A stretch of DNA of 64,000 nucleotides. Source: Castanea sativa. Lineage: Eukaryota; Streptophyta; Magnoliopsida; Fagales; Fagaceae. The first letter of the stretch is position 1, and every line of letters starts with the position of its first letter. Positions 11,550 to 22,319 of this stretch are shown here, one piece after another. The stretch is taken from the NCBI RefSeq assembly GCF_040712315.1, contig NC_134013.1, positions 8,467,001 through 8,531,000 on the forward strand. Reading direction: 5' to 3'. Both the position numbers and the translations under genes were made by a program. The notes beneath the pieces were generated by a model. The model saw only the letters and a list, made by a program, of their open reading frames with translations, searched no databases and was not told the DNA's origin.

Positions 11550-11916
11550 GAATGTGTTTAGATAGAGTGTTTTGGCGTCTGCATTTAGCCCAAGCGCGTT
11601 TTGCAGTTTTTTTTCTTTTTTTCCCAGCCGCACTTGTTGATTTTCCCGCGTTTCACCTTTTTTTTTTTGTTGCAGCACGTGTTTCAGGGGGACAAACAGC
11701 TACTGTTCATGAACAGTAGCCGTATATTTCTGACTTTTCAGCCACTTTCTTCTGTGAACAGTGCATTCGTGCACTGTTCAAGGACCCACAAATTTCATTT
11801 TCAACCATTTTTTATTAAAAATGGGTCTCACAATACTATTCACACATTTAAAAATTATTTTGCTACAGTGTTTTCAGTTTTCAGTTTTCAGCAATAAGTT
11901 CTATCCAAACAGACCC
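11550..11916. mobile_element. Tourist-like (PIF/Harbinger) MITE
   Basis: A 367-bp element with degenerate terminal inverted repeats: left GAATGTGTTTAGATAGA, right (reverse complement) GGGTCTGTTTGGATAGA. It is flanked by TAA at 11547-11549 and 11917-11919. The 3-bp TAA duplication and GGGTCTGTTTGGAT ends fit Tourist-like MITEs. It contains complementary GTTCATGAACAGT and GTGCACTGTTC stretches and has no coding capacity. Confidence 0.7.
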
Positions 11917-11919
11917 TAA

Positions 11920-12966
11920 AGCTCTTAAAGCAAGTTGAAATCAACTCAATTTTCATGGAAAAAAATATGTATTTTTTGGTTCATGGACCAAGCACATGAA
12001 CCCCTAATGGGGAAAATTAGGGAAATGTGGTTTGGAAGGCACCAAGGGGATCCCAGCAGAGTTCACAGCAAAAGCTCCAAGGTTGACACCTGGCTTGGGG
12101 TGATGCAATTGCCTTTGGGAGCCCTGAATTTAGTAAGCAGCACAACCAAGGTCATTAGCTTAATGCATGCTCTAACCCCATCAGCCAAGACCAATCAGCA
12201 TTAATGCTAAGTCAGAATCCCAGCTGATATTACCCAAAAACAGCAAGAGTCTTCCAAAAAGTTAAGCTTACCATTCTTAGCTAAAATTCTAAGAATGAAT
12301 CCCTAAGGATTTTCTGAAGATTGGGGAAGATTTAGCAAAAGTTATTTGCCAATTGCCGCCTAAATCTTAACTATAAATAGAACCCTCCATTAATGCCTCA
12401 AGGGGGGACAAGAACACACCAAGAGATATACTCATAGAGAAAAACTCTCACAAAACCCTTCTGTTTCAGCTCCCTTTAAGCTCCAGCAAAGTTCTAATTC
12501 ATTAAGTTCTCAACTTCAAGCATGGAAACTGAGTTCCTCAACTCCTAGCTTAAAAACACCTTTCATACCTTTACTTGAAGACATATAGCCCCTCCCTAGT
12601 AGAAAGTCCCAACAGCTATACCATGCACTCTCACTCATTACCCATACTACTCACAAATGGCTCTCTCCACTCATTATATATACTACATTCATGAGCATGC
12701 CTTGGCACCATAATGGTCTTGCTGCACTAGCTGGGATCTCTATCTCTCCCTTCATCTCACACTAAGCTTTCCTCATTATTTGCTATCATAGAACCCATGA
12801 TATTTATCTATTCATTTACTATTCATGGTTATGATGTAACTGTTACCATAAATTTTTTCCCTCATATTATTGTATTAGAAGACTCTTCCTTAGAGCTAAT
12901 GGATGATGATTTTGATGTTTCCTCTTAATCTGTGAAATACTTAAAGTTTATTTCATTTTACTGTAC
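11920..12966. other. Non-coding region with a TATA-like box; possible LTR remnant
   Basis: CTATAAATAG at 12371-12380 is followed about 30-60 bp later by a CAAGAACACACCAAGAG stretch, as at an LTR promoter and start site. A leader-like sequence with short stops follows. No partner LTR, primer site or coding domain was found, so this is only a candidate solo LTR or a decayed promoter. Confidence 0.3.
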
Positions 12967-13207
12967 TGCTGAGTAACTCTTTTCTGCAGAATCATATCAC
13001 GGCTGGGTCATTTTTTGCAGAAGCATTTTGTAGCTGGGTAACTTTTTCCTGTAGAAACATATTACGGCTGGGTCATTTTCTACAGAAGCACTTTGCAACT
13101 GGGTAACTCTTTTCTGCAGAAACATATTATGGCTGGGTCATTTTTTGCAGAAACACTTTACGACTGGGATTATTTTCTGCAGAAGCCTTCTATTGCTGGG
13201 CTATTGG
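12967..13207. repeat. ~65-bp higher-order minisatellite (GCTGGGT/TGCAGAA)
   Basis: Alternating 31-34 bp units of the forms GCTGGGTAACTCTTTTCTGCAG and GCTGGGTCATTTTTTGCAG, giving a period near 65 bp for about three and a half cycles. Neighbouring units differ in fixed positions while alternate units match, which indicates a two-unit higher-order structure. The sequence is non-coding. Confidence 0.8.
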
Positions 13208-13764
13208 GCTATTTCTCGTAGTATACTTTTTAACCACATTGATGTGTCCGCTGTAAGGATTGTTTACGGGCCATTCTTGTAAATCCAAATCTAGATCCAA
13301 GGCATAGTGAATTATTTGGATCTTCGCCGATAGCCTTTGGGCTGTGCATTAAGCCCATTGTCGAGTTTCAGTTTAGGCCCCCGACCCAATATAAATCTCA
13401 TTTGTCGGAAGGGAAACTTTTTCGCCCCCGACAACCATCAGAAGGAATGTGTCACAGATTGGATGGATAGCACTAGGCTTGTAGACTATTGCTTCCTGAA
13501 TCAGAATGGATTGTTTTGTGATATTTTTTGGGTTCCTCATGTTATTGTGAAAGATATTTGGTCTGTAGCTAAAGTGGTAGCATAGATGCCACAACACTAT
13601 TACTACCAGTTTCCAGCTGGTCTTTTGTAATGCACCTGTGTACTATAATTCTCCCTTTAATGGTATGGGAAAAAAAACTTATTTAGGCCTCAAATATCAT
13701 GATTCATGACACAAATCATTAAAGTTTAGGGGTCCACAATTGAGTCTCACCTCAACATATAAAA
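13208..13764. other. Non-coding stretch with a possible LINE 3' remnant
   Basis: Small frames near 13337-13600 cover CVTDWMDSTRLVDY and similar text, which loosely resembles the end of plant LINE RNase H regions but is too short to assign. A poly(A) stretch near 13668 would suit a retrotransposon tail. Confidence 0.3.
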
Positions 13765-15318
13765 GTAATCATATATGATTCTAAGATAGTTGTATAATTT
13801 GTTCCACTCCCTTTCAAAGTTACTATAGCTTTTGAGTGAGTTGTAGTGTACCTTTATTTTAGAACTCATTTCCCTCTTTTTTGTGCACCTGTGTTTGTTT
13901 CTAAAAAAAAAAGTGATTTAAAATGTACTGTTTGATTTTGATGTTATTAAATTAGTAAACTTCCTTTTTTTGGGTTCTATTCACACTTGGTTTAGATTTG
14001 AAGTTTGGCATTCACCAAGTTGGAGTTCAATTACAACAGGTAACACTCTACTTGTCGACGACATGATAATGGCAGGCAAAATGCATATAATAAGATTAGA
14101 TAAATAAGATTTGAGACATTGAGATGGTGTCTCATTCTGAGATCTTAAAACATACATATTGCGTCTACGTGAAAATGCAGACGCATTTTTGGCTTTTTTT
14201 TAAAAATAAAAAAAATTTTCAGCGCTTGGTGCTCTATTCATGGGACATGAACAGTGTATCTAGGCTTATGAACAGTAATTTTAAAAGTGAACGGTAACCG
14301 AAAAATAATTTTTTATTATTTTCAGTTTTCAGCAAAATAAGCGGTATCTAAATGCATACATAATAAAGTGCTTTGAAAAACTTTTCGAACACGCATTTGG
14401 TTAAAATGCATAATAGCATAACATGCACACACAAAAAAAAAAGAAAAGAAAAGCATAATAACACACAAGATCTAAATGCACAACTTGCAACACAAAATGC
14501 ATTAACCATTGCACTCCGCATTATGTTGAAGGTTTAATGCTTGATATGGGCGTGCAGTGTAGTTTATTTCACGGTGACATAAGGAGAAGCTTCAAATTCA
14601 TAAGTAAATCATTCCAAAAAAAAAAAATCATAAGTAAATTGTTCATATTTATTTATTAGGTATTATTTTAGAAACACACAATGAATGATTCGATGAATTG
14701 AATAATAACTAATATTCATGATGATATTGATTTTGACATACATTTATGTATGCTACGAGGAATGAATAATATTAACCGAAATATCAAGTTATCATGTGCC
14801 ATGGTGGTATTACGGTATCATTGTTGACTATATATTTTTATTATTATTAATAATATTAGTATTAATTTTCTGAATAGTCATGAATTTAATCACACAACAA
14901 CAAGCCGGGGCTCAGTTCACCTTGGTGACAAAAAGGTCTGGGTCCAAGATTTCTGAGATGAAAATGGGCTATCATGCTATATATATATATATATATATTA
15001 AAAGAAAGCTTATATTTTTATTTTATTTTTTATGAAATAAAACAAAGCCCATATAAGCAGCAGGCTAATATGTAATGCATAATACGAAAAATAATTGAGT
15101 AATGTAATGTAGCAAATTTCATTAGAATGAGAAGAGTGCAGGTCAATTGGACATAGCTAAGGGTGAGTTTGGTTCAACTTTTTATAATTGTTTTTTTTAG
15201 TTGAAAAAGTGGTGTTTTTAAAAAGTAGTGTTTGGAATTGAGTCTTTTTAAAAAGTAGAGTGTTTGATAAAGGTTGTTAAAAAGTGCATTTTGAAAAAGC
15301 AAAATATTTGGTTAACAC
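13765..15318 (+). repeat. 1.55-kb direct repeat, left copy, ending at the 5' LTR
   Basis: It starts GTAATCATATATGA and ends GGTTAACAC, directly followed by the 5' LTR. It is nearly identical to 26045-27609, which starts directly after the 3' LTR. The differences are scattered substitutions and the length of an AT run. No gene is visible; it contains a MITE near 14150-14370 and a (TA)n run at 14978-14999. Confidence 0.92.
14150..14370. mobile_element. MITE-like element in the left direct repeat
   Basis: Its internal parts resemble the MITE at 11550 (GCGTCTACGTGAAAATGCAG hairpin, TTCATGGGACATGAACAGTG, TTTTCAGTTTTCAGC) and its right end reads GATACCGCTTATTTTGC in reverse complement. Terminal repeats are degenerate, so edges are approximate. 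It also occurs at about 26440-26650 in the right repeat. Confidence 0.5.
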
Positions 15319-16083
15319 TGTGGGGAGTAAAAAGACCCAAGTGGGCATATGGGCCTTTGGGCTGTAGCAAGGAGGGCCGACCTGCTCTTAAGCTAAGAAT
15401 CTGTTAGTACTGCGAATCGGTCCATACGCCGAGGGTCCGAGGACACATCCGAGGGTAAGTTTCTCCTCGGATAGACCCAAGAGAACTCGAAGTTTCACTA
15501 TGAAGGTCAAGGCAATATTCCGGAAAGACTGTTGGTTAAAGGGGGGAAACCCTGAACCTTCGAGGAACACCGGTGTTAGAAAAATACCAAAAGCAAAGGC
15601 TGCCACCTCCATATTAAAGACTCTGCACCTACCTCCCTGGCCGCATTAATGGGGAAGTGACCCCTGAACAGTAGAACTGAAACTTCTGGTCACTATTCAA
15701 AGGCACTAAGAAAAGAAATATCTAGGAGGGGGGGAGAGTTGGAGTAACACGTGGATAAAGTATTAGGAAAAGAAGTATTTAAGGGGGATGAACGCCAAAG
15801 AAAAAGGGGGGGGGGTCCAAGAAACAAAGAAAGAAAAGAAGAATTGTAACCTTTAAGAAAGAAAGAGAAATAATACAGAAGTAGTCCTCGGCTCACGTCC
15901 GAGGAGGTCTATTTGCAATTATCGTTCATTATTTACAAGTGTTTGTAACTTTTAGCCTGTTATCAAGTTCTCAGTACTTCTAATCTAGATTTCAAGCCCA
16001 CACTCTATAAATTTCATTGTTTAAGGCTCATTGGGCCTGAGCCCGTGATTGTCTTTGGGTCCAGGTGCAATTGTGCACTTACA
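15319..16083 (+). repeat. 5' LTR of the Tat element
   Basis: It starts TGTGGGGAGTAAAAAGACCC and ends GTGCACTTACA (765 bp), paired with 25306-26044. It carries TCCGAGG/CCTCGG motifs. ATTGGCACCGTCTGTGGGAA follows directly and is in the position of the primer binding site; the priming tRNA was not identified. By eye the two LTRs differ at roughly a tenth of positions, much more than the flanking 1.55-kb repeats. Confidence 0.92.
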
Positions 16084-16129
16084 ATTGGCACCGTCTGTGG
16101 GAATCTAGTCAAAAAGGAGTTGGGATACG

Positions 16130-17080
16130 ATGGTAGGCCTAGGTTCTCACCATGCAAAATCACAGGGATCACAACCGGAGGATCATTTCGAGCGTCTTGA
16201 GCGTCAAAGGGATCGTGAGGGAAGTGTCCATACAGAATACCCCAGGGCTAGCCATACTCAGGGCGGGGGTAGCACCACCCACGAGGATGGTGCTAAAGCC
16301 ATACAGAAGGAGATTGGTAGTTTGAAAATAAAGCTGCGCCACGCCAGACGTAAGTCTTCACCGTCCTCATTTAATCCTTCTTCAGAGGAAGTCCGGGGAG
16401 GTAGTTACAGCTCAAGGTCATGCTTACCCCCCAGCGCAATGTCCTCTTGTGAGGAGGACGACCAGCCAGCTCGCAGACGCAAGAAGCTTCCTTCTAGGGG
16501 CTTAGGGAACGATGCTATGAGTCGGGCGTTGCACCAACTTTCTGAATCTCCATTTTCAAGGAGGATTGAGAAAGGGAAGCTTCCCAGGAGATTCATCCAG
16601 CCTACCTTTACCATCTACAATGGCCGGACTGATCCGGTGGAGCACGTGAGTCACTTTAACCAGAGGATGGCAGTGCACTCTCATAACGAGACTCTGATAT
16701 GTAAAGTTTTCCCCTCTAGCTTGGGACCTGTTGCTATGAGGTGGTTCAACGACCTTAAATCGGGGTCTATAGGTTCGTTTGGGGAGCTCACTAGAGCATT
16801 CGCTTCGCGGTTCATTACGTGTAGCAGAGTACCTCGGCCATTGGACTCGCTGCTATCCATGACCATGAGGGAAGGGGAGACGTTGAAAGCATATTTCAAC
16901 CGGTATTGGGAAATGTTTAATGAAATAGATGGTGACTTTGATGAGGTGGCGCTCAATACCTTTAAGGTAGGTCTTCCTACTGATCACGACTTGAGAAAGT
17001 CTTTGACCAAAAAGCCCGTCCGTAGCATACGTCGCCTCATGGATCGTATTGACGAGTACAAAAGAGTAGAGGAAGGGTAA
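16130..17080 (+). pseudogene. Tat element gag
   Basis: Structural capsid part of the retrotransposon polyprotein. About 316 residues are open: a charged, low-complexity N-terminal region, then a retrotransposon gag domain from about residue 160 (FTIYNGRTDPVEHVSHFNQR, AMRWFNDLKSGSIGSF, GETLKAYFNRYWEMFNEI, FKVGLP). The frame then stops at EEG*. The downstream sequence (KEKVIPQERRDFR) continues in another frame, so a frameshift near 17079 separates gag from the zinc knuckle and pol. The start at 16130 lies 46 bp after the 5' LTR and suits gag. Confidence 0.9.
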
Positions 17081-17081
17081 G

Positions 17082-20000
17082 GAGAAGGTTATCCCGCAGG
17101 AGAGAAGGGATTTCAGGTCGGACAGATACCACAACAACAAGCCGAGGAGAGATTACATCGGTCGATCCGGCTCGGCAGCAAATCAGGCCGTGAACACTGT
17201 GTTCCGAGAACCAGTACACCAATTGCTGGAGAAAGTTCGTAAGGAGCCCTTCTTCAAGTGGCCTAGTAAGATGGCAGGAGACCTTGCGAAGAGGAATCAG
17301 AACCTCTTTTGCCAGTACCATCAGGATGTGGGCCACACTACCGAGAACTGTTGGACCCTTTGGAACCACTTGGAGCAGCTTGTCAGTGAAGGAAAACTGA
17401 AGCAGCACCTGTGTCAACCCAATCGGCAGGGCAGTCAATCCGGCTCAAACAATCAGAGGAACAATTCATCTCGGCCGGCGTTAGGAACAATTAATGTTAT
17501 TTTTGCTGCGCCTGGCAGGACCGGCTCGGGTCCCACCAGGGTGATGGCAGTTTCACATCCTCAGGCCGAGGAGTCAGGCTGCAGGCCGAAGAGGTTGAAG
17601 CTGAATTTACCCGTCTTGGGATTTTTAGAGGAGGATAAGGTGGGGACTATCCAACCCCATGACGATGCTCTTGTAGTTACTCTTAGGATAGGGAATTATG
17701 ATGTAAAGAGGGTGATTATTGATCAGGGCAGCGGTGTAGATATCATGTACCCTGATTTATTTAAGGGGCTAAGATTGAAGTTGGAGGATCTCACTCCTTA
17801 TGATTCACCACTCATAAGTTTTGAAGGAAGAGCCGTTGTGCCGAAGGGACAGATTCGCCTACCCGTTCAATCTGGTTCAGAAACGGTTGAGGTGGATTTC
17901 ATTGTGGTTGACGCGTACTCCCCATATACAGCTATCCTCGCCAGCCCATGGCTGCACGCCCTGGGAGCAGTCTCCTCTACCTTACATGTTAAGGTCAAGT
18001 TCCCCTCAGGGGAATACGTTAAAGAGATCCTCGGCAGTCAATCGGTGGCCAGGCAGTGCATATCGGCTGCAGTGCTGCACCAGACGGAAGCCGAGTCTTC
18101 GGCTTTGATCACCAAAGACTTATAGCAATTAACAGCTCCTGATGCACCTGTAGTGGTGACAGGAGAGGAGGCCCATTGTGAGGAGTTAGAGAAGTTTTTG
18201 ATAGCCGATGATCCAGAGAGGTTCTTCCAAGTCGGCATACGCTTGTCGCACCAGGAGAAGATGGAGTTGTTGAAATTTCTGAAAGACAATATCGTTGTTT
18301 TTGCATGGGATCCTTATGAGGCTCCAAGTGTAGATCCGAGCTTCATTTGTCATCGTTTAAACGTCAACCCTGCCATTGTTTCGAGAAGGCATCCACCTCG
18401 GCGTTCTTCCAAAGAACATTCCGAGGCTGGGAAGGAAGAGGTGCTCAAACTCAAGAGGGTCGGGGCTATTAAAGAAGTTTTCTACCCCGAGTGGTTGGCG
18501 CATACGGTTGTGGTTAAAAAGAAGAATGGGACGTGGAGAGTATGTGTGGACTTTATGGATTTGAACAAGGCCTGCCCCAAGGATTCGTTTTCAATGCCGC
18601 GTATTGATCAACTGGTGGATGCCACTGTCGGACATCCTCGTATGAGTTTTTTGGATGCCTTCCAGGGTTACCATCAGATTCCATTAGCATTGGAGGATCA
18701 GGAGAAGACTGCTTTCATTACTCCAATAGGGAACTACCACTATAAGGTCATGCCATTCAGGTTGAAGAATGCTGGGGCTACCTACCAAAGAATGATGACC
18801 AGAATGTTTGAACAGAAACTAGGGAAGACCATTGAGGTATATGTGGATGATATGGTGGTGAAGAGTAAAACAATACCCTCACATGTGAAAGATCTGGCCG
18901 AAACCTTTCAGGTGCTAAGAAAGTACAAGTTGCGCCTTAACGCCTCAAAGTGCTCTTTTGGCGTGGGGTCTGGAAAGTTCTTGGGATACATGATTACTCA
19001 TAGAGGCATAGAGGTAAACCCAACGCAGGTTAAGGCTATTCAGGATTTGCAACCGCCTTGGAACCCAAAAGAAATCCAGAAATTGACCGGAATGATTGCC
19101 GCATTGAACAGATTTATATCTCGGTCAGCTAACCAGTGTCGTCCTTTCTTCCAGTTGTTGAACAAGTGGAAAGGGTTTCAATGGACTGAGGACTGCGTGT
19201 TAGCTTTCCAACAGCTTAAGTAATATCTTTCTCGGCCACCCATTTTGTCTCGCCCCGAGGCGGATGAGGTTTTGTTTGCTTATCTGGCAGTGGCCGTCCA
19301 TGCGATCAGCCTGGTCCTCATAAGGGACGAAAGCGGGGTGCAAAGACCGGTCTACTACATTAGTAAGTCTTTGAATGAGGCCGAGGTGCGCTATCTGCTC
19401 TTGGAGAAAGCGCTTCTGGCCATAGTTCACGCCACATGCAAGCTTCCTCATTATTTCCAGTCTCACACTGTGGTGGTTCTCACCCAATTGCCTCTTAAGA
19501 CGGTATTACGCAGTGCCGATTACTCTGGCAGGGTGGCAAAATGAGGAACCATTTTGGGAGCCTTTGATGTTAAATACAGGCCCCGCACCTCGGTGAAGGG
19601 CCAGGTCCTCGCTGACTTAGTGGTAGAGTTTACCGAACCATTGCTAGAAGAAACTCTGAAAAAGGCACACATGGATGAAAAATCAGTTGGTGTGATCACA
19701 GCCGCAGTGCCTTCGACTTGGAAAATGTATGTGGATAGGGTAGCTAATCAGAGAGGGTCTGGTGTCGGACTTGTCCTGATATCCCCTGAGGGAATTGTCT
19801 TCGAAAAATCTCTAAGACTGTCATTCTCAGCTACTAATAATGAGGCTGAGTACGAAGCAGTCTTGGTGGGCATGAACATGGTACATAGGATGGGTGGAAG
19901 GGAAGTCCATGTGTTCTCGGACTCTCAGTTAGTGGTCGGCTAGGTCACGGGGACCATGGAGGCTAGGGGCCCAAGAATGCAAGAATATTTGGCTCAGGTC

Positions 20001-21440
20001 AAGCGTCAACAGGCTAAATTTGACTCCTTCGTCTTAGCTCACATTTCTAGGAGTGGAAACACCCATGTCGATTCTTTGGCTACGTTAGCAACGTCTTCGG
20101 CTCAGGGTTTTCCCAGGATTATCCTTGTAGAGGATTTGCTAGAGCCAACTCTTACCGCTATCAATGCGGCTCGCATCCATCTAATAAGGCCTGGACCTGG
20201 TTGGATGGACCCGGTCGTATCTTTTCTTAAGAACGACATCCTTCCTAAGGACAAGTCTGAAGCGGATAAGGTACGTCGAAAGGCGCCACGTTTTTGGTTG
20301 TCCGAGGATCAGAAACTGTACAAACGATCCTTCTTGGGACCGTACTTGTTGTGTGTACACCCGGAATCAACGGAAACGCTTTTGGAAGAATTGCATGAAG
20401 GGATTTGTGGAAGCCACACTGGGGGAAGGTCCTTAGCCCATAGAGCCCTGACTCAGGGTTATTGGTGGCCTAATATGCAGAGGGAGGCTCAGGACTATGC
20501 TAGAAAATGTGATCAATGCCAGAAGTTGGCCCCTAATATTCATCAACCTGGAGGGGTTCTTAATCCTTTCTCCAGTCCTAAGCCTTTCGCACAACGGGGA
20601 TTGGACATAGTGGGGCCATTTCCGAGAGCAGCAGGTAACAAAAGATGGCTGCTCGTAGGGACGGACTACTTCACTAAATGGGTCGAGGCTGAGCCCTTAG
20701 CAAATATCAGAGACGTTGATTCCAAGAAGTTTGTTTGGAAAAATATCGTCATTAGGTTCGGAATACCACATACGCTTATATCAGACAATGGCGTTCAATT
20801 TGATAGCAAGGCTTTTAGGAAATATTGTGGTGATATGGGCATCATAAATAGATACTCCACCCCAGCTTATCCTCAGGGAAATGGGCAAGCCAAGGCCGTT
20901 AACAAGGTCATAGTTAGTGGGCTCAAGAAAAGGTTGGACGATGCGAAAGGCACATGGGTAGAAGAACTCCCACATGTTCTGTGGACGTATCGGACTACAT
21001 CGCGCAGGTCTACGGGAGAAACACCATTCTCTATGACTTATGGAGCCGAGGCGGTTATACCTCTGGAATCTAGTTTTCCCACCCTAAAGACGAGTTCTTT
21101 TAGCCCGGAGAATAACAATGGACTCTTGGAGAAAGGTCTTGATTTACTTGAGGAACGACGCGAGGCAGCTATGGTCCAAATGGCTTATTATCAACAAAAG
21201 CTAAAACGGGGATATGATGCCTACGTGAAGCTAAGGCCGCTCGCACCTGGTGATCTTGTGCTAAGAAATGTTGTGGGCACTTCTAAGAATCCAGCTTGGG
21301 GTAAGCTAGGACCAAACTGGGAAGGCCCCTATCGCATTGTTTCAGTAGCGAGCATAGGGTCGTATCGGTTAGCTGACCTAGATGAAAGAATTGTACCACG
21401 CCCATGGAATGTAAATAACCTTCGAAGGTATTATTATTAA
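17082..21440 (+). pseudogene. Tat element gag-pol: protease, RT, RNase H, aRNase H, integrase
   Basis: One frame interrupted by stops at 18123, 19221, 19542 and 19941. Order: zinc-knuckle-like CQYHQDVGHTTENC; protease with IDQGSGVDIMY, where the usual aspartyl motif has S at the second position; RT (18480-19220) with YVDDMVV; a degenerate RT-linked RNase H (19245-19540); archaeal-type RNase H (about 19710-20090) with TNNEAEYEA and SDSQLVV; integrase H2C2 zinc region and core with DIVGPF and SDNG. At the third catalytic position the frame reads NGQAKAVNK, where the family normally has NGQAEA. The enzyme set would make and insert element cDNA, but this copy is dead. Confidence 0.93.
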
Positions 21441-22319
21441 TAAAATGTGCTTTTGTTAGTTAACATTTCAAAGTTATAAGTACCTCTGGGGCTTGCAGTT
21501 ACTATTCTTAAGAGTCAAACAGAAACTTGGTTAAGTGTAGTCCTCGGACCACAAACCTTGTGGAAATTGATATCTTGTCATTTGTTAAACAGAACCTTAG
21601 TTATGCTGGGTCCTCGGACCTCCTACTTTGGGAAACTTAACATTTGAAGTTACTATTTTTAAGAGTCAAACAGAAACTTGGTTAAGTGTAGTCCTCGGAC
21701 CATAAACCTTGTGGAAATTGATATCTTGTCATTTGTTAAACAGAACCTTAGTTATGCCGGGTTCTTAGACCTCCTATTTTGGGAAAATTAACATTTGGAG
21801 TTACTGTTCTTAAGAATCAAACAGAAACTTGGTTAAATATAGTCCTCGGACCACAAACCTTGTCACTGTTCTTAATATCTTGTCACTGTTCTTAATGTCT
21901 TGTCGCTGTTCTTATTATTATCACACATTTTATGGAAATCAGTGTCTCACCATTCATTAATTTGGATCTCAAGTTCCACATTTTTAAGTGTTAAACAAAT
22001 TTTTGTAAGGAATGGTCCTCGGACCCTACATCCTACTGAAAGCAATACCTCACATCATATGGGTCTTTTAACTAAGGCATTGATTAATGTCCAAACTAAG
22101 TTATACGGCTGTTTTGAAGTTATAGTTGTTTGATTGGTGGAGTTAGACTTATTTATTCTGTTCTTCCTTTAACTATTTATTAGTGAGAACTTTCATGACA
22201 AGCACAAAAAGAATAAAGTAAAACAAATACGACACGAATGAAAGTTGAATAAAACTGTTCTTCATTAATCATATACATCAAAAAAAAGGGGAGGAGTACA
22301 AAAAGTTCTATCCTAGGCC
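21441..22319. repeat. 151-bp tandem repeats in the Tat element, then spacer
   Basis: About three copies of a 151-bp unit begin near 21497, 21648 and 21799. Each contains AGAGTCAAACAGAAACTTGG and two TCCTCGGAC boxes. The array follows the integrase stop directly and fades out by about 22030. No coding potential is seen. It separates the gag-pol end from the convergent antisense gene. Confidence 0.8.
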
